This document shows, one piece after another, positions 9,981-20,017 of a stretch of 64,000 bases of DNA. Source of the stretch: Agapetus fuscipes (Eukaryota > Arthropoda > Insecta > Trichoptera > Glossosomatidae); the NCBI GenBank assembly GCA_951799405.1, contig OX637352.1, positions 12,286,820 to 12,350,819 on the forward strand, written 5' to 3'. How positions within the stretch are numbered: the stretch's first letter is position 1; each line of letters begins with the position of its first letter. Below the pieces are notes generated by a model. That model was not told where the DNA came from. It did no database searches and saw only the letters and a list, made by a program, of their open reading frames with translations. The translations under genes and the position numbers were made by a program.

Positions 9981-10108
9981 GGCTCGGTATTCTCAACGTT
10001 AGCATAGCGACTTTGTACTGCAAGAAAAGGACGCACTTACGTCAATCGTGTGTGTAGATTTTTAATTCAGTTTAAAGTCACGTAAGCTAATGTTGAAAAT
10101 ACCGGGTC
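9981..10108. mobile_element. PIF/Harbinger-like MITE
   Basis: 128 bp. Ends are GGCTCGGTATTCTCAACGTTA and the near complement TAATGTTGAAAATACCGGGTC. A TTA trinucleotide flanks both sides, the target duplication typical of PIF/Harbinger. Confidence 0.8.
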
Positions 10109-10364
10109 TTATAGTACTTTTAAAGTACAAGAAAATTACTTTTAAATTAATATTATGAATTGATAGCTTTCCACTTTTTTACTCTCTGATAAGTTAACAC
10201 TGCAATAATTTATATTTAATGTGTGTGAATAGGTTTAACTATATTTTAAGGTGTATTTGAGCTGTACGGAACCAAAAGCAGTGAACTAAGATTCTTTTTA
10301 AATGAGATGAATGTATGGATGCATAGAGAATGTCATATGCTATGTTTCCATGTATTTAATAAAT

Positions 10365-10645
10365 TAAGAGCGCTGTTTTTGTGTAAATCACACCTCAAGA
10401 GTTCTCTGCGAGCTTGATCCTCGCTGTAGACAGCGACAATTCTCAAGTTAGACTCAGTTACTGTAAGAATAGATGTACCCATATATGGTGACCGGTCTTT
10501 GGTTAAATCAAATTAATTTTTCAACCCAGCAAAGAGCATAGGTATTTCAAAAATAAAATATATTTTGTGTGTTCCCTCAGGAATCAAACACACTACCTCC
10601 CAATCATAAGTCAGAAATTTTAACCACTGGACTGCAGACTGGCCT
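10365..10645 (-). mobile_element. SINE-B, diverged copy
   Basis: Recognisable words in antisense order: gagcgctgtttttgtgtaaatc, cacctcaagagttctctgcgagc, gtgaccggtctttgg, caacccagcaaagagc, and a decayed head (caggaatcaaacacac). Many point changes, so an old insertion. Confidence 0.8.
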
Positions 10646-10688
10646 TACTCATTCTCTATCTCATTTTTGAAAACAAACTTGATTTCGG

Positions 10689-10838
10689 CCTTTGGTTCTA
10701 TACCGTTTGCGTGTTTTTATAACGGCAACACTAACAAAATGTTTTTCTCGTTAACTTATTTGATGCGAAAAACTTGCACAAGCACTAAAGATATATATTT
10801 TATTTGGAATTTTATTTAAGTTGGATAGAACCAAATAT
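10689..10838. mobile_element. small inverted-repeat element (TTTGGTTCTATA ends)
   Basis: Left end cctttggttctataccg, right end ggatagaaccaaat. A related pair bounds 12767-12905 (tatagaatcagaggg / cctcctttgattctata). Arms are short and the interior is AT-rich, so support is moderate. Confidence 0.5.
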
Positions 10839-11088
10839 GTCAATGAGGGATTTTTTTCGTAGCGGAAAAATGCCTTTGGTTCTTTCAAATCATTTCTCTA
10901 GAAATTTGTTATTAATAATCTATTATAGAAGTACCTTTGAATAGGTAGTCTGAGGTGATAACCTCTATGCTACATGTGATTTAAAAATATTTGACTAAAA
11001 GCACAAAGGAACAGACTCTCATTCTATCTATCTATCTATTTATTTAAAAACAACTTAGTTATTGACCGCCCATACAAATATGTTTATT

Positions 11089-11362
11089 ATATGAGTCGTA
11101 TAACTGCAGACGCCGTCATCTCCAAAATTTATGATTTTTGAGATAATGATTGAATTTGATTCTGCGCAGTGTAACAAATCATTTGCTGTGTGCGATATAA
11201 TGTAAACCTCACTTAATCCTTCGTAATTTTAATTGAAAAAGTATGATTTCGTGCAAACGCCGTCATCTCCAACTGGTGTTGTCGTTTTACAAGTTTACAA
11301 GTTTATTTTTCTCAAAATCATCGCGTAAGGAGTTGACGGCGTTTGCATTTATACGACTCATA
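11089..11362. mobile_element. MITE with 35-bp inverted ends
   Basis: Left end atatgagtcgtataactgca followed by gacgccgtcatctcc; right end ggagttgacggcgtttgca then tatacgactcatat. A second, internal gccgtcatctccaac motif lies near 11257. Family not known. Confidence 0.8.
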
Positions 11363-11759
11363 TGTCATCTATATTATTGCCGAACGCCACAAGCCGTACC
11401 TTGTATGTTCAGATACAAAAATATATGTATTTATATGTACCCTAAACTTGTCCCCAGGATTCTAAAGTTGACATTTCTTTTAGCATTTAGTGGTCAGCCT
11501 GTACAATATAAATGGACTTGAAACTATTTGTTATTTATATCCGTTTCAATCTACCTAACTACAAATTTGCCTTAGTTAGAAAAAGAACTAAGATGCTCCC
11601 AGTGGGAACTCACTGTAAACAGACAAGATTGGGAGAAGCTAGAAAATTTCTGCGTAATGTTGGTATTAGGAAAGTCCGTCTCTGCGCTTAAATTGTTTAT
11701 AAGTGTTTAATTGTTTTGGTCAGTAAATTTGTAAATTTTGAAAAAAATAAGACGTCTTG

Positions 11760-11819
11760 GCATGTTTAGTTATTGGTTGTAGAAACACAAGATGGAGAAA
11801 GAAAAAACGTGATTATTGA
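11760..11819 (+). pseudogene. THAP-like N-terminal fragment
   Basis: Reads ACLVIGCRNTRWRKKKRDY then stop. The C-x4-C spacing and basic stretch match the start of a THAP zinc finger, as found at the N-terminus of P-superfamily transposases. Similar peptides occur in the foldback at 21881-22657 and at 49198-49280. Too short for certainty. Confidence 0.5.
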
Positions 11820-11879
11820 GTGTTGTATTTGACATGCTTAAACCCATCCTGTATGCATGTGTTAGAAAGACTCACAGCG

Positions 11880-12030
11880 CATGGACGCTCATGCAAAGCT
11901 ATATATTTTCTCAAGTGGCGGAAGGCTTTCCCAAGGAAAAAGCAACAGCTCAACAAAACAAAAACCTCTAGGTCCCATGACTCTTAAATGTAAGTGGTTC
12001 GATGTTACTGAAGCTAGTAGCATACCTCGG
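11880..12030 (+). repeat. repeat E copy
   Basis: Shares catgcaaagctatat.., gtggcggaaggctttccc, cccatgactcttaaatg and gtaagtggttcgatgttac with 40045-40200. Low-copy dispersed repeat of unknown class. Its ORF (11881-12069) has no recognisable domain and is not called as a gene. Confidence 0.55.
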
Positions 12031-12069
12031 GTGGCAATCCTTGTGGGGTTGTTGCTAGATCACGGGTAG

Positions 12070-14750
12070 CGTGAATAATATAATGAAAATAATAATTAAT
12101 TATACAGTTTTTGACAGTTGTGTCCCACACTATGCTTCAATGATGTACACTAGTTTTGGGTCCACTTATGTCAATGGGGCAGCCAAAATTAAGGGATGTA
12201 ATTTTTTCCAATAATAACTGGAAAGTAGGGGCGGTTAATATGAGCTAAAGGAAGGATTGAACCAAAAACATAATTTTTAATTTAAGATGAAGTTTGTGGC
12301 CTAATTTAGTCAAATTATTGTGTATTTTTGTGAGATTTATTTTAAAAACAATGTTAATGTGTATTACTAAATGGGATTTCTTTCATTCATTTTAAATCAA
12401 ATAATTCCAGTCATTTTAAATATAATTTATATGTTTTTTTTATGTATTTTAAAACACTCTTTACATTCCAAAGATTTAAGTGATTTATTTTTGCATTACA
12501 AGAATTCTTCATTTAAAATTTAAAATTATCTTTATTCCAATACCTAAGTATATAAAAAGAGTAGTATTGTTTATTTTTTGTTATTATATATTTTTTGGAT
12601 GTTTCAAATGCATTAAGATTTGTTTTTATGTTTAGAAATCCGGAAGGAAATATGTAAATTATTGAATAAAATATCAACTGGTATGAAAGTGCTATAAATG
12701 AGCTTAATATGGAAAGAAATAATTTATTTAAAAATAAAAATAAACATATTATTGGTATGTAAGTCATATAGAATCAGAGGGAGCAACTATTTTTTTGTTT
12801 TTTGTAAATGTGATAAATATGTATATGAGACATAGCAAATCATTTCCCAAATTTTTATTGTATTTTTGAAAATAAATCCTAATTTACCTCCTTTGATTCT
12901 ATAAGACTGATGAATATTATTTTTTCTTATCTATGGAATGTTCTATTTTTGAATTGCAGTTTGGATGTCGCCATATGGAAAAAAAAGTTTGAAATACAAA
13001 TAAATAGGGAAAAAATTTGCATCAAAAAGAGCATTGTTTTCTTTAGATTAAATTGAAAAAAAAGTGTTTCAAATATTATGGGGCGTTGATCAAAATTTTG
13101 AATAGAAAAATATATTGTAAGTTAATAAAAAACCGAAGCGTTACAAAAAAGTTTTATACCTGCCAGTATATAAAATGGCCTAATACCTTACCGAGCATCG
13201 ATAAATGATATGGAAAGTTATGCAGGCCATTCTAAAAATGTAGGAATATTTTTTCCCTAGTTTAAAAGTTAAATTGTTCTTTCTTTTGTTTTGAAAATGG
13301 TGTAGATTTGTTTAAATGTGGTGTATTATTATTTTTTATATTTATAACGCTTCGTCTTGTTATAGATTCATAAAATAAATTATCTTTCCCTTGAAAATTG
13401 TTTCTAGTATAAAAATACTAAATAGGTATTCATATTGCCATTTTACAAATGCCATTTGGGTTATTTTTTATTGATCTTGTATTCTTTTCAAAATTTATTG
13501 TAAAAAAAAACGTTAAAACAGTTAAAATGACAGTTGTAGAATGAATGTGTCGTAATAATTACCATAGAGTAGGATAAACAATTCGAGTAGTTAGGTGCCA
13601 TTTGTAGAAAACGTTGTTTAATTCATGGTCTTGGATCCTTCAAATATTATATGTAGTGAAAAAAGTATATTGAAATGAAAAAGAAAAAAACTTCTAGGTA
13701 TCTAGCAACATTGGTGTGGCGGTAAACAATATTATTCTGTTTTATTTTTTAATTGAAATATTTTTGTCTTTGGTTTCAAAATAGGTTTATAGCTCTATAA
13801 TGTATGTATTTTATGGTTCTAAATTCAAATTTTGACCACCAAAGGAACTGAAGGCTGTAATGTAAAATTTGGTTTCAAAAACTATAAAAATAGTAAATGT
13901 CACTGTGTTTCCATATTATATTTATCTTATTTTTAAAACAAATTCTACATTGCCACCTTTGGTTTTATACACAGTTTTATATGATCAGACACACCAGAGT
14001 TACCAACTTGTATGTAGTTAAAAGGAAAAATATATTATATTGTCAACCTACCTGTCGTAATAATAATATTTATGGATATTAAAATCTACCTACTTAAAAA
14101 AAAAAAAACAATTTATCTTTTTGCTCTTGCTGTTGCAAAAAAAGCCAAGGCTGACATTTTTGTTTTTCAAAACGTCACCATTTGCCTTATTTTCATAATT
14201 TAAGTCTGCATTTTGAGTCTTGCAAACAATCTTTTTATGTTGTCTGCTTGACTTGACCTTTACTTTAAAACCTGCACAATTTTGAATATTTAAATTGATG
14301 AAGTGTGTTCCAACATTAAATTCAAATTTAAAAAATAAGAATCAATGATGAAATTCTTATTTAATGCTATGTTTTCTGGAATGCTTAATGATTTCATGTG
14401 TTTCCTTATCATCCAATGATGTACGTAAAATACTGTATTATTTATTAATTTGTGGATAGATTTGTGTATGTAAAAAATGTAAAAACCAGTATTGAGTTCC
14501 TATGTATGATATGAGAGTAAATTAATTGTCATTTATAGAAAAGAACTGTTTAAATAGGCTATGCCCTTTGCAGATCATCTCATGCATGTCATTTTTGCAT
14601 TTATAGGTAGTCATGTATGAAATTTTATTGGAATCACGTGGCTCTGAAAACATGAATGCCATGCAAAAGTGTTCAATCAAAAAATCAATGTAGCCATGAC
14701 TAGCACAAATTTTACACTTGCATGATCGTGTGAAGGCTCGAGGACTATCT
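12070..14750. other. very AT-rich gene-free stretch
   Basis: About 2.7 kb with long A and T runs, no coding signal and no copy of the main repeat families. A small inverted-repeat element may lie at 12767-12905. Nothing else is supported. Confidence 0.6.
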
Positions 14751-14754
14751 ATAT

Positions 14755-15003
14755 ATTGTCTATGATCTATAATCCAAGCTGCAAATAAATACGATTAACT
14801 CAAATTAATACTTAACATTCATATTTAATGCATGCCCTCGAGCTCACACATGTAAGTTTACACTTTGCGTGTGTACTTACAAATCTCAAGTGAACACAAA
14901 CCATGCAACTCTTGCTGGCTTTCCCTGAAACAGGAGTAACATTGGCATAGATGAACCGATTTTTGCAGTATGTGGAGTCAGCCTCATACCAAACGAAAAG
15001 TCA
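14755..15003 (-). mobile_element. LINE-A copy
   Basis: Antisense, older subfamily: tgatctataatccaagctgcaa at the tail side, then tgcaactcttgctggctttcc and ataccaaacgaaaagtcaagg at the other end. Confidence 0.85.
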
Positions 15004-15104
15004 AGGAACTAAAGTAATCTAATATGAATAAAAGGCCCACACCAAAAAAGACATAAATAAATATCAGTCAAGAGTTTGAGGGTGCTTACGGGATCTGTTA
15101 ATCT

Positions 15105-15200
15105 GGACGTTTCATCCATATCTTTGATGGGCTTCTTAGTTTGAACACCCGGAAGCTCCAGCTCCCATAGACCACGGCAACAGATCTTGGTGTTGAAAAC
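15105..15200. repeat. repeat G copy
   Basis: Contains ggacgtttcatcc, gatgggcttcttag and ccggaagctccagctccca followed by agaccacggcaacagatc. The same module is at 39205-39335 and 63405-63485. Confidence 0.6.
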
Positions 15201-15358
15201 TAAAAGTACCATTCATGCAAGAATGCTACGATTCATGTAAAATGTCAAATGTTGAGTGATTGTCTATGATGGGATATTGTGTGATAAATCTTCTTTAGAA
15301 ATTGTACATTGCAAAATAAAAATGACAATATTTCCTCTTCTTTATTATTATTTTCTTT

Positions 15359-15601
15359 CGGGGCTATTCTTAGACATTTTAGTCGTTGGTTGAGCCCACG
15401 TTTTGACAAACTAATGATGCCTGCGCTGGAAGTTTCATCAGCACAGTCATTCTTGCGTACCAAATTTTGTAATATTTGTATGAAGACAAATCAGCTGTTC
15501 ACTTGCGGCCATCTTGGATTGGCAGGTCTTCATACAAATGCATCATTAGTTTGTCAAATCGTGGGCTCAACCGACGACTAAATTGTCTAAGAATAGCCCC
15601 G
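15359..15601. mobile_element. MITE with 62-bp terminal inverted repeats
   Basis: Arms run 15359-15420 and 15540-15601 (CGGGGCTATTCTTAGACA.. / ..TAAGAATAGCCCCG), about 90 percent identical by eye. The interior carries the MITE-F words ctggaagtttcatcagcac and cagctgttcacttgcggcc, so it is a chimera of two elements. Possible TTT duplication at the flanks. Confidence 0.9.
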
Positions 15602-17832
15602 TTTGAGTTTGTTTTAGAAGACATTGGATGTAGTTTAAATGTTCATACATATCCTCAAAAAATTATGAATGGGTATACGAAAATTGTAAAAAATATTATG
15701 AGTATTGTATGTTTTTTTTATTCAATTGTACAAAAATGTTGTTTTTTTCCTTATAAAATACAAGAGATAAAGATAAGTAAAGAGGGAAGCATCTTAATAA
15801 AAAACTTCTGTTCTAAATTAAATTTTAAATGTTTGATCTATATTTGCAAAACTGTAAAAACTACACAATAAATAAAAATGGTTCCACGATCGATCGTCAT
15901 GTCTACAAAATTACCTGAAACGGGGTCTAATTTGGTAACTCAATTTCAGAATCCACATTAAAAACTTAAATTCTTTTTATAACCTGTAAATCGTACTTCA
16001 TATTCTCATCTTATAATTTATTTTATTTTATACGGTGAATAAAATTTTGGAAAGTCACTTTTATATTGTCCAATGTTTGAGTATGTGTATAAAACCTGTA
16101 CCTTGATTTTTTGCGCTTTCTTTAGCTAGACTTGCTACTTGCAACTTGATTAAATAAGGTCAATCTTGCATTTTTTAAAGTAAAATGGCCTGCTTTAAAT
16201 CATTTCAAAGCAACCAAAAGCACTGCCAATAATATAACTTTCATTATAAATCTTTATATTATGTAGAGATATATTTTTCATATTTTATTTTAACTATGGT
16301 ACAAGGTGAATTTAAAAGGTAAGAAAACACTTTGGAAATTGATAATATTTGAGTACATTATAATATGCAAGAAATTCAGTTTTAAAAGCAATTTGCATAC
16401 TAATTTCGCAACAATAAATACCTTCTACAATTAAAATCTCATTTATAAGTGTGTGTGTGTAGTTTTCAGTGCTTTATACATCAAACAATACATTATTAGT
16501 GTTTTCTTTGACTGGTGTCATCCGACTCAATGCTGTAAACAAACAAAAAAATCCCTAATTATTGGGAATCTACGTTTTAATTTACGATGGGTGGCGTCTC
16601 ATAACCGAGGAATATTTTTAATGCTCGGAGTGTATTCTTTTCTGTTGTTATTTTTTTTGTATATTTGCCTAGGAGGATAAACTAAGGATAGAAAACTAGT
16701 ATGCGGCGATTGTTGATTTCCGGTGTGTCCCACAATAGGGTAATTGCAGTGGTGGGGACGGTTTAAAATACTATGGTTGTGTAGAGTACATTTCAAGGAT
16801 CACAACCATATATTTTTTATATAGTTAAAATAAAGAAATCATTGATAATTTTCAAAAATAAAATGTGGAGAATTTGAATCCTGCCAAAACGCATTGGGAC
16901 CGAAGAAACACGCTGTGACGTCAAAATTACGTAGATGGATCCATCGGTCTTAGAAGACCTAACGGTAGGTACACTCCATAAATCGTGAGATCCATTGACG
17001 TCACATCCGCCTAAATAAAAAAATGAGCTGTTTTAGCGGAAATCGAAAATGGGCGTATTTTACAGAGCTGTAGGTAATTTAAAAACTAAGCCAGATATAA
17101 TTTTTTTAAAAACGCAGATGCATTTTAAAAAATGTATTCTACCATTTTATACAATGAAAAAAATATGTGATACTTCCCTATTGTAGTTCCCCGTACCAAC
17201 ACCTCTTGCAGCTCTTGAGTAAAAGGGGAAACAGCTGATTTATGTTATAATGGCATGGACCAATGAGTGCACTGCATTTTTAGAAAGCAATAAGCTTGCA
17301 CACTAGAGCCTTTTTTAGAGGGACAGGACAATCAACCTAAATTGTCTAGTATACACACCTTCTTAAATCCACCTTGCTACGGTGATATGAAAAATCACTA
17401 GAAGACATCTTTAAATTTTTAGGTTTGATTTTAGAATGAAATGGTAATAATAATAATGGAAATAAGCTCTGTATTTTATGAAGAAAAAATCAAAACTATG
17501 ATTATTTTAAACATTAAGTTGCACCATTTGTTGTGATCTCAAGTAACTATATTATGTACAATTTTTATTCAGCAAACTTGAATAAAGAATATTTTATCCT
17601 TGAATTATTGTGTTTTATTTACTTTTATACTTTCAATACTTAGTACAAAAGAGTACAATAAAGTGGTTATGGTATTTAGAAATAATAGACGATATATGAA
17701 GGGAATATTGAAGGTAAAAATTGGCAAAAGATAATACTTGCAAGTGTGAAAAATATCACACCTGGGGTGTATACGGTGTGGTGAAAAATACCATCTTTAT
17801 TAACTTGTATTGTTTTTTTTTTAAAAGATTTG
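15602..17832. other. unassigned AT-rich intergenic DNA
   Basis: No coding signal. The longest ORF near its left end (15476-15871) starts inside the MITE and has no domain. A weak inverted pair around tccattgacgtcac near 17000 and cccacaatagggtaattgc near 16732 hint at further decayed elements. Confidence 0.5.
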
Positions 17833-18070
17833 TGAATCTAATCTAAGTTGCAAAGATATGTAACATTGAGGATCCATATTACTTATATGCATTCTCACAA
17901 GCAGACACATAAATTTTTGCGCTTGCACATGCGGTATGTGAACCTACAACATAAAAAACCCAAATTTCAAATGAATATACATCTTGCAAATCTTGCAGAA
18001 TTTCCTGAAACAGGTGTGACATTGGCAAGTGAACCATTTTCTACATCATGGGTGGTGAGACATAAGGCCA
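17833..18070 (-). mobile_element. LINE-A copy
   Basis: Antisense: aatctaatctaagttgcaaag tail, cacatgcggtatgtgaacc, then tgaaacaggtgtgacattggc and a catgggtggtgag end. Confidence 0.85.
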
Positions 18071-18251
18071 TAGGACCCATAAAAAAATAATTGTTAAGGA
18101 GAAATTGCAATAGTCTAAATTTCTGTTTTTTTTTTTCAATTTAAACAAATTAAGTACTGCAGGAACATTCAACGGAGAAGGTACAACTCATACGGCCAGT
18201 ACCAAGATGTTGTGTTATGTGGTCCGGTCAATAAAAGTCTGCAGACTGCAT

Positions 18252-18370
18252 GTCAACGACGTTACCATGTTGAAAGCACCGGTTCCCATAGATCACCGAA
18301 GTTAAGCAACATTGGGCGCGGACAGTACTTGGATGGGTGACCGCTTAGGTACACCGCGTGTCGTTGGCAT
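18252..18370 (+). pseudogene. 5S rRNA-derived module of the SINE
   Basis: Matches the 5S rRNA pattern over its full length: 5' gtcaacgac, the loop motif gatcaccgaagttaagcaac, the internal control region ttgggcgcgg..agtacttggatgggtgaccgc and the 3' end acaccgcgtgtcgttggc. The first and last bases pair as in a 5S stem. It is part of a SINE, not an array of 5S genes. Confidence 0.88.
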
Positions 18371-18682
18371 CTTGAATCGGTCCGTAGTCCAGTGGCAGCA
18401 CTTCGGACTCGTAAATGGAAGGTTGAGGATTCGGATCCCGGGGGAGCACAAAAAATATACCATTTATATTTCGAATGTGCTCTTTGCTGAGCTGAAAAAT
18501 TCATAAACCTTTACCAAAGACCGGTCACTGAAAGGTCCATCCAACTTTACAACAACTGGGTCTTGCTTGAGAATTGGCGCTTTCTACAGCGACGACCAAG
18601 CTCGCAGAGGGCTCTTGAGGTGTGATACACACAAAAACAGCGCTCACCAAATAAATCATCCTAATATTATTATTATTATTAG
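18252..18682 (+). mobile_element. composite 5S rRNA-tRNA SINE-B
   Basis: Full-length composite. Module 1 (18252-18370) is a 119-nt 5S rRNA-like sequence. Module 2 (about 18378-18455) is a tRNA-like head with A box tagtccagtggc and B-box region ggattcggatccc. Module 3 is the SINE-B body (ctctttgctgagctg, aaggtccatccaac, gcttgagaattggcgctttc). Module 4 is the 3' tail ctcttgaggtgtgatacac, then acaaaaacagcgctcacc and aaataaatcatcctaat, followed by (ATT)n. The tail resembles the 3' end of the CR1-like LINE at 59913. A second composite copy lies at 28283-28640. Confidence 0.9.
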
Positions 18683-18689
18683 TTGGATC

Positions 18690-18925
18690 ACTTCCAGCAA
18701 ATGGACCATCAGTGCTCGGAAAAGATGTTTGTGATGATGGACCAAACTGTCCTGCCCCCGCAGGACAGTGGGAGGACCCAGATTAAGGTGGCTGGACATT
18801 GAGAGGTGACAGACTGTCGTGCGGTAGGAGTATGGGACTAAAAGGAAGAAGGGGCTGGACAGACAGCGGTGGTTGCAGTTGATCAAAGAGGCCAAGACCC
18901 CCCAAAATTGTAGCATTATTGATGA
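18690..18925 (+). mobile_element. decayed LINE C-terminal end
   Basis: Broken frames still show ggtggctggacattgagagg (W-L-D-x-E-R pattern) and ttgatcaaagaggccaagac (LIKEAKT), the usual closing motifs of RTE-like LINE ORFs, then a gatgatgatt tail. It lies directly downstream of the composite SINE. Confidence 0.6.
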
Positions 18926-19030
18926 TGATTGTTTTAATCCAAATTAATTTATTTTTAGACTTATTTCTAGATGCATACAATTAGTTTTTTAAGAGATCTT
19001 AGGTGTATTCATAATTGAATAATTCTATAT

Positions 19031-19380
19031 TATAAATAATTATAAAAAAATATAAAAAACACAGAGTTTTATTTTCACAAATTGAGTTTTTATTTCCACC
19101 TCAAGTACTTTCGACTTATTCACGTCATTATCAAGAGGATACTAAATTACAAAAATGGACAAGACAAATATTATGTGTCATTTCCTTATTGTACCTATTT
19201 GTCGTACCTAAATCATTATTTTTATTTTATTTCTCTATGGTATTTGTCTTGTCAATTTTTGTAATTTAGTATCCTCTTGATAATGACGTGAATAAGTCGA
19301 AAGTACTTGAGGTGGAAATAAAAACTCAATTTGTGAAAATAAAACTCTGTGTTTTTTATAATTTTTTATAATTATTTATA
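19031..19380. repeat. foldback element with 140-bp arms
   Basis: Arms 19031-19170 and 19241-19380 are near-perfect reverse complements (ttccacctcaagtactttcg.. / ..cgaaagtacttgaggtggaa), with a 70-bp loop. Short outer words gtgtattcat and gtgaatacac extend the inversion and recur at about 37889-38131. Confidence 0.95.
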
Positions 19381-19492
19381 AAAATGAATTTTCACTGTGT
19401 GAATACACAAACTTTAAAAAGTCTAAATTCTATATTAAAAACTTCTTACAATAAAGAATCAAAAGTATGAGTATAAAAGTATAAAATATACA

Positions 19493-19653
19493 GTACCCGT
19501 AGTATGAGTTTTTTCACAATACTCAAAGTATTGAGTATTCGAGAAAAATGTATGTGAACTTGCAAAGCACTTCTGGCAAAAAAAGTTTCAAAACTTTTTT
19601 TACAAGAATACTCAATACTTCGAGTATTGTGAAAAAACTCGTACTACGGGTAC
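19493..19653. mobile_element. MITE-like inverted repeat, CAG flanks
   Basis: About 50-bp arms: TACCCGTAGTATGAGTTTTT / AAAAACTCGTACTACGGGTA, continuing through cacaatactc.aagtattgagtattc. CAG flanks both ends, a possible 3-bp target duplication. Confidence 0.88.
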
Positions 19654-19672
19654 AGAAACGTAAGCATTATTT

Positions 19673-19750
19673 ATTTAAAAATAAAAAACAAATTGTATAA
19701 GGCTACGGGGCGAGTAAGTAGCCTTATACAATTTGTTTTTTATTTTTAAT
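19673..19750. repeat. perfect hairpin
   Basis: Arms of about 34 bp (aaaaaacaaattgtataagg, ctac / gtag, ccttatacaatttgtttttt) around an 11-bp loop ggggcgagtaa. This is the third inverted repeat within 720 bp. Confidence 0.9.
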
Positions 19751-20017
19751 TTTAATTTTTTAAAAATGAAAGGTTACAAAGTGAATGCCTCATCAATTAA
19801 TGATATTATTTATTTGTTTAGACTTCAATAAAGAAATACTAGTTACGAACAGGCAGCGACCGTGAAGACAACAAAAACCACCACATCACTTTGCTAACTC
19901 GCCTTGAGAATGCTTTCTGCTGTGGTCCACAAGTGTATGTTGTGGCAGACACTTGGTGGAATTATATAATAAGAAATATGTGTACACGTATAAAATTTAA
20001 TTATTTTTTGTCTTCAC

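Noticed and set aside
15476..15871. 131-residue protein
   Set aside because: It starts inside a MITE and runs into low-complexity AT-rich sequence; no splice sites or domain.
18252..18370. Functional 5S rRNA gene
   Set aside because: No T-run terminator follows; it continues straight into the tRNA-like part of a SINE, and the second copy is truncated.
18376..18460. Genuine tRNA-Thr gene
   Set aside because: The head resembles a tRNA with both boxes, but mismatches break the stems, and the same segment is always fused to the SINE-B body.
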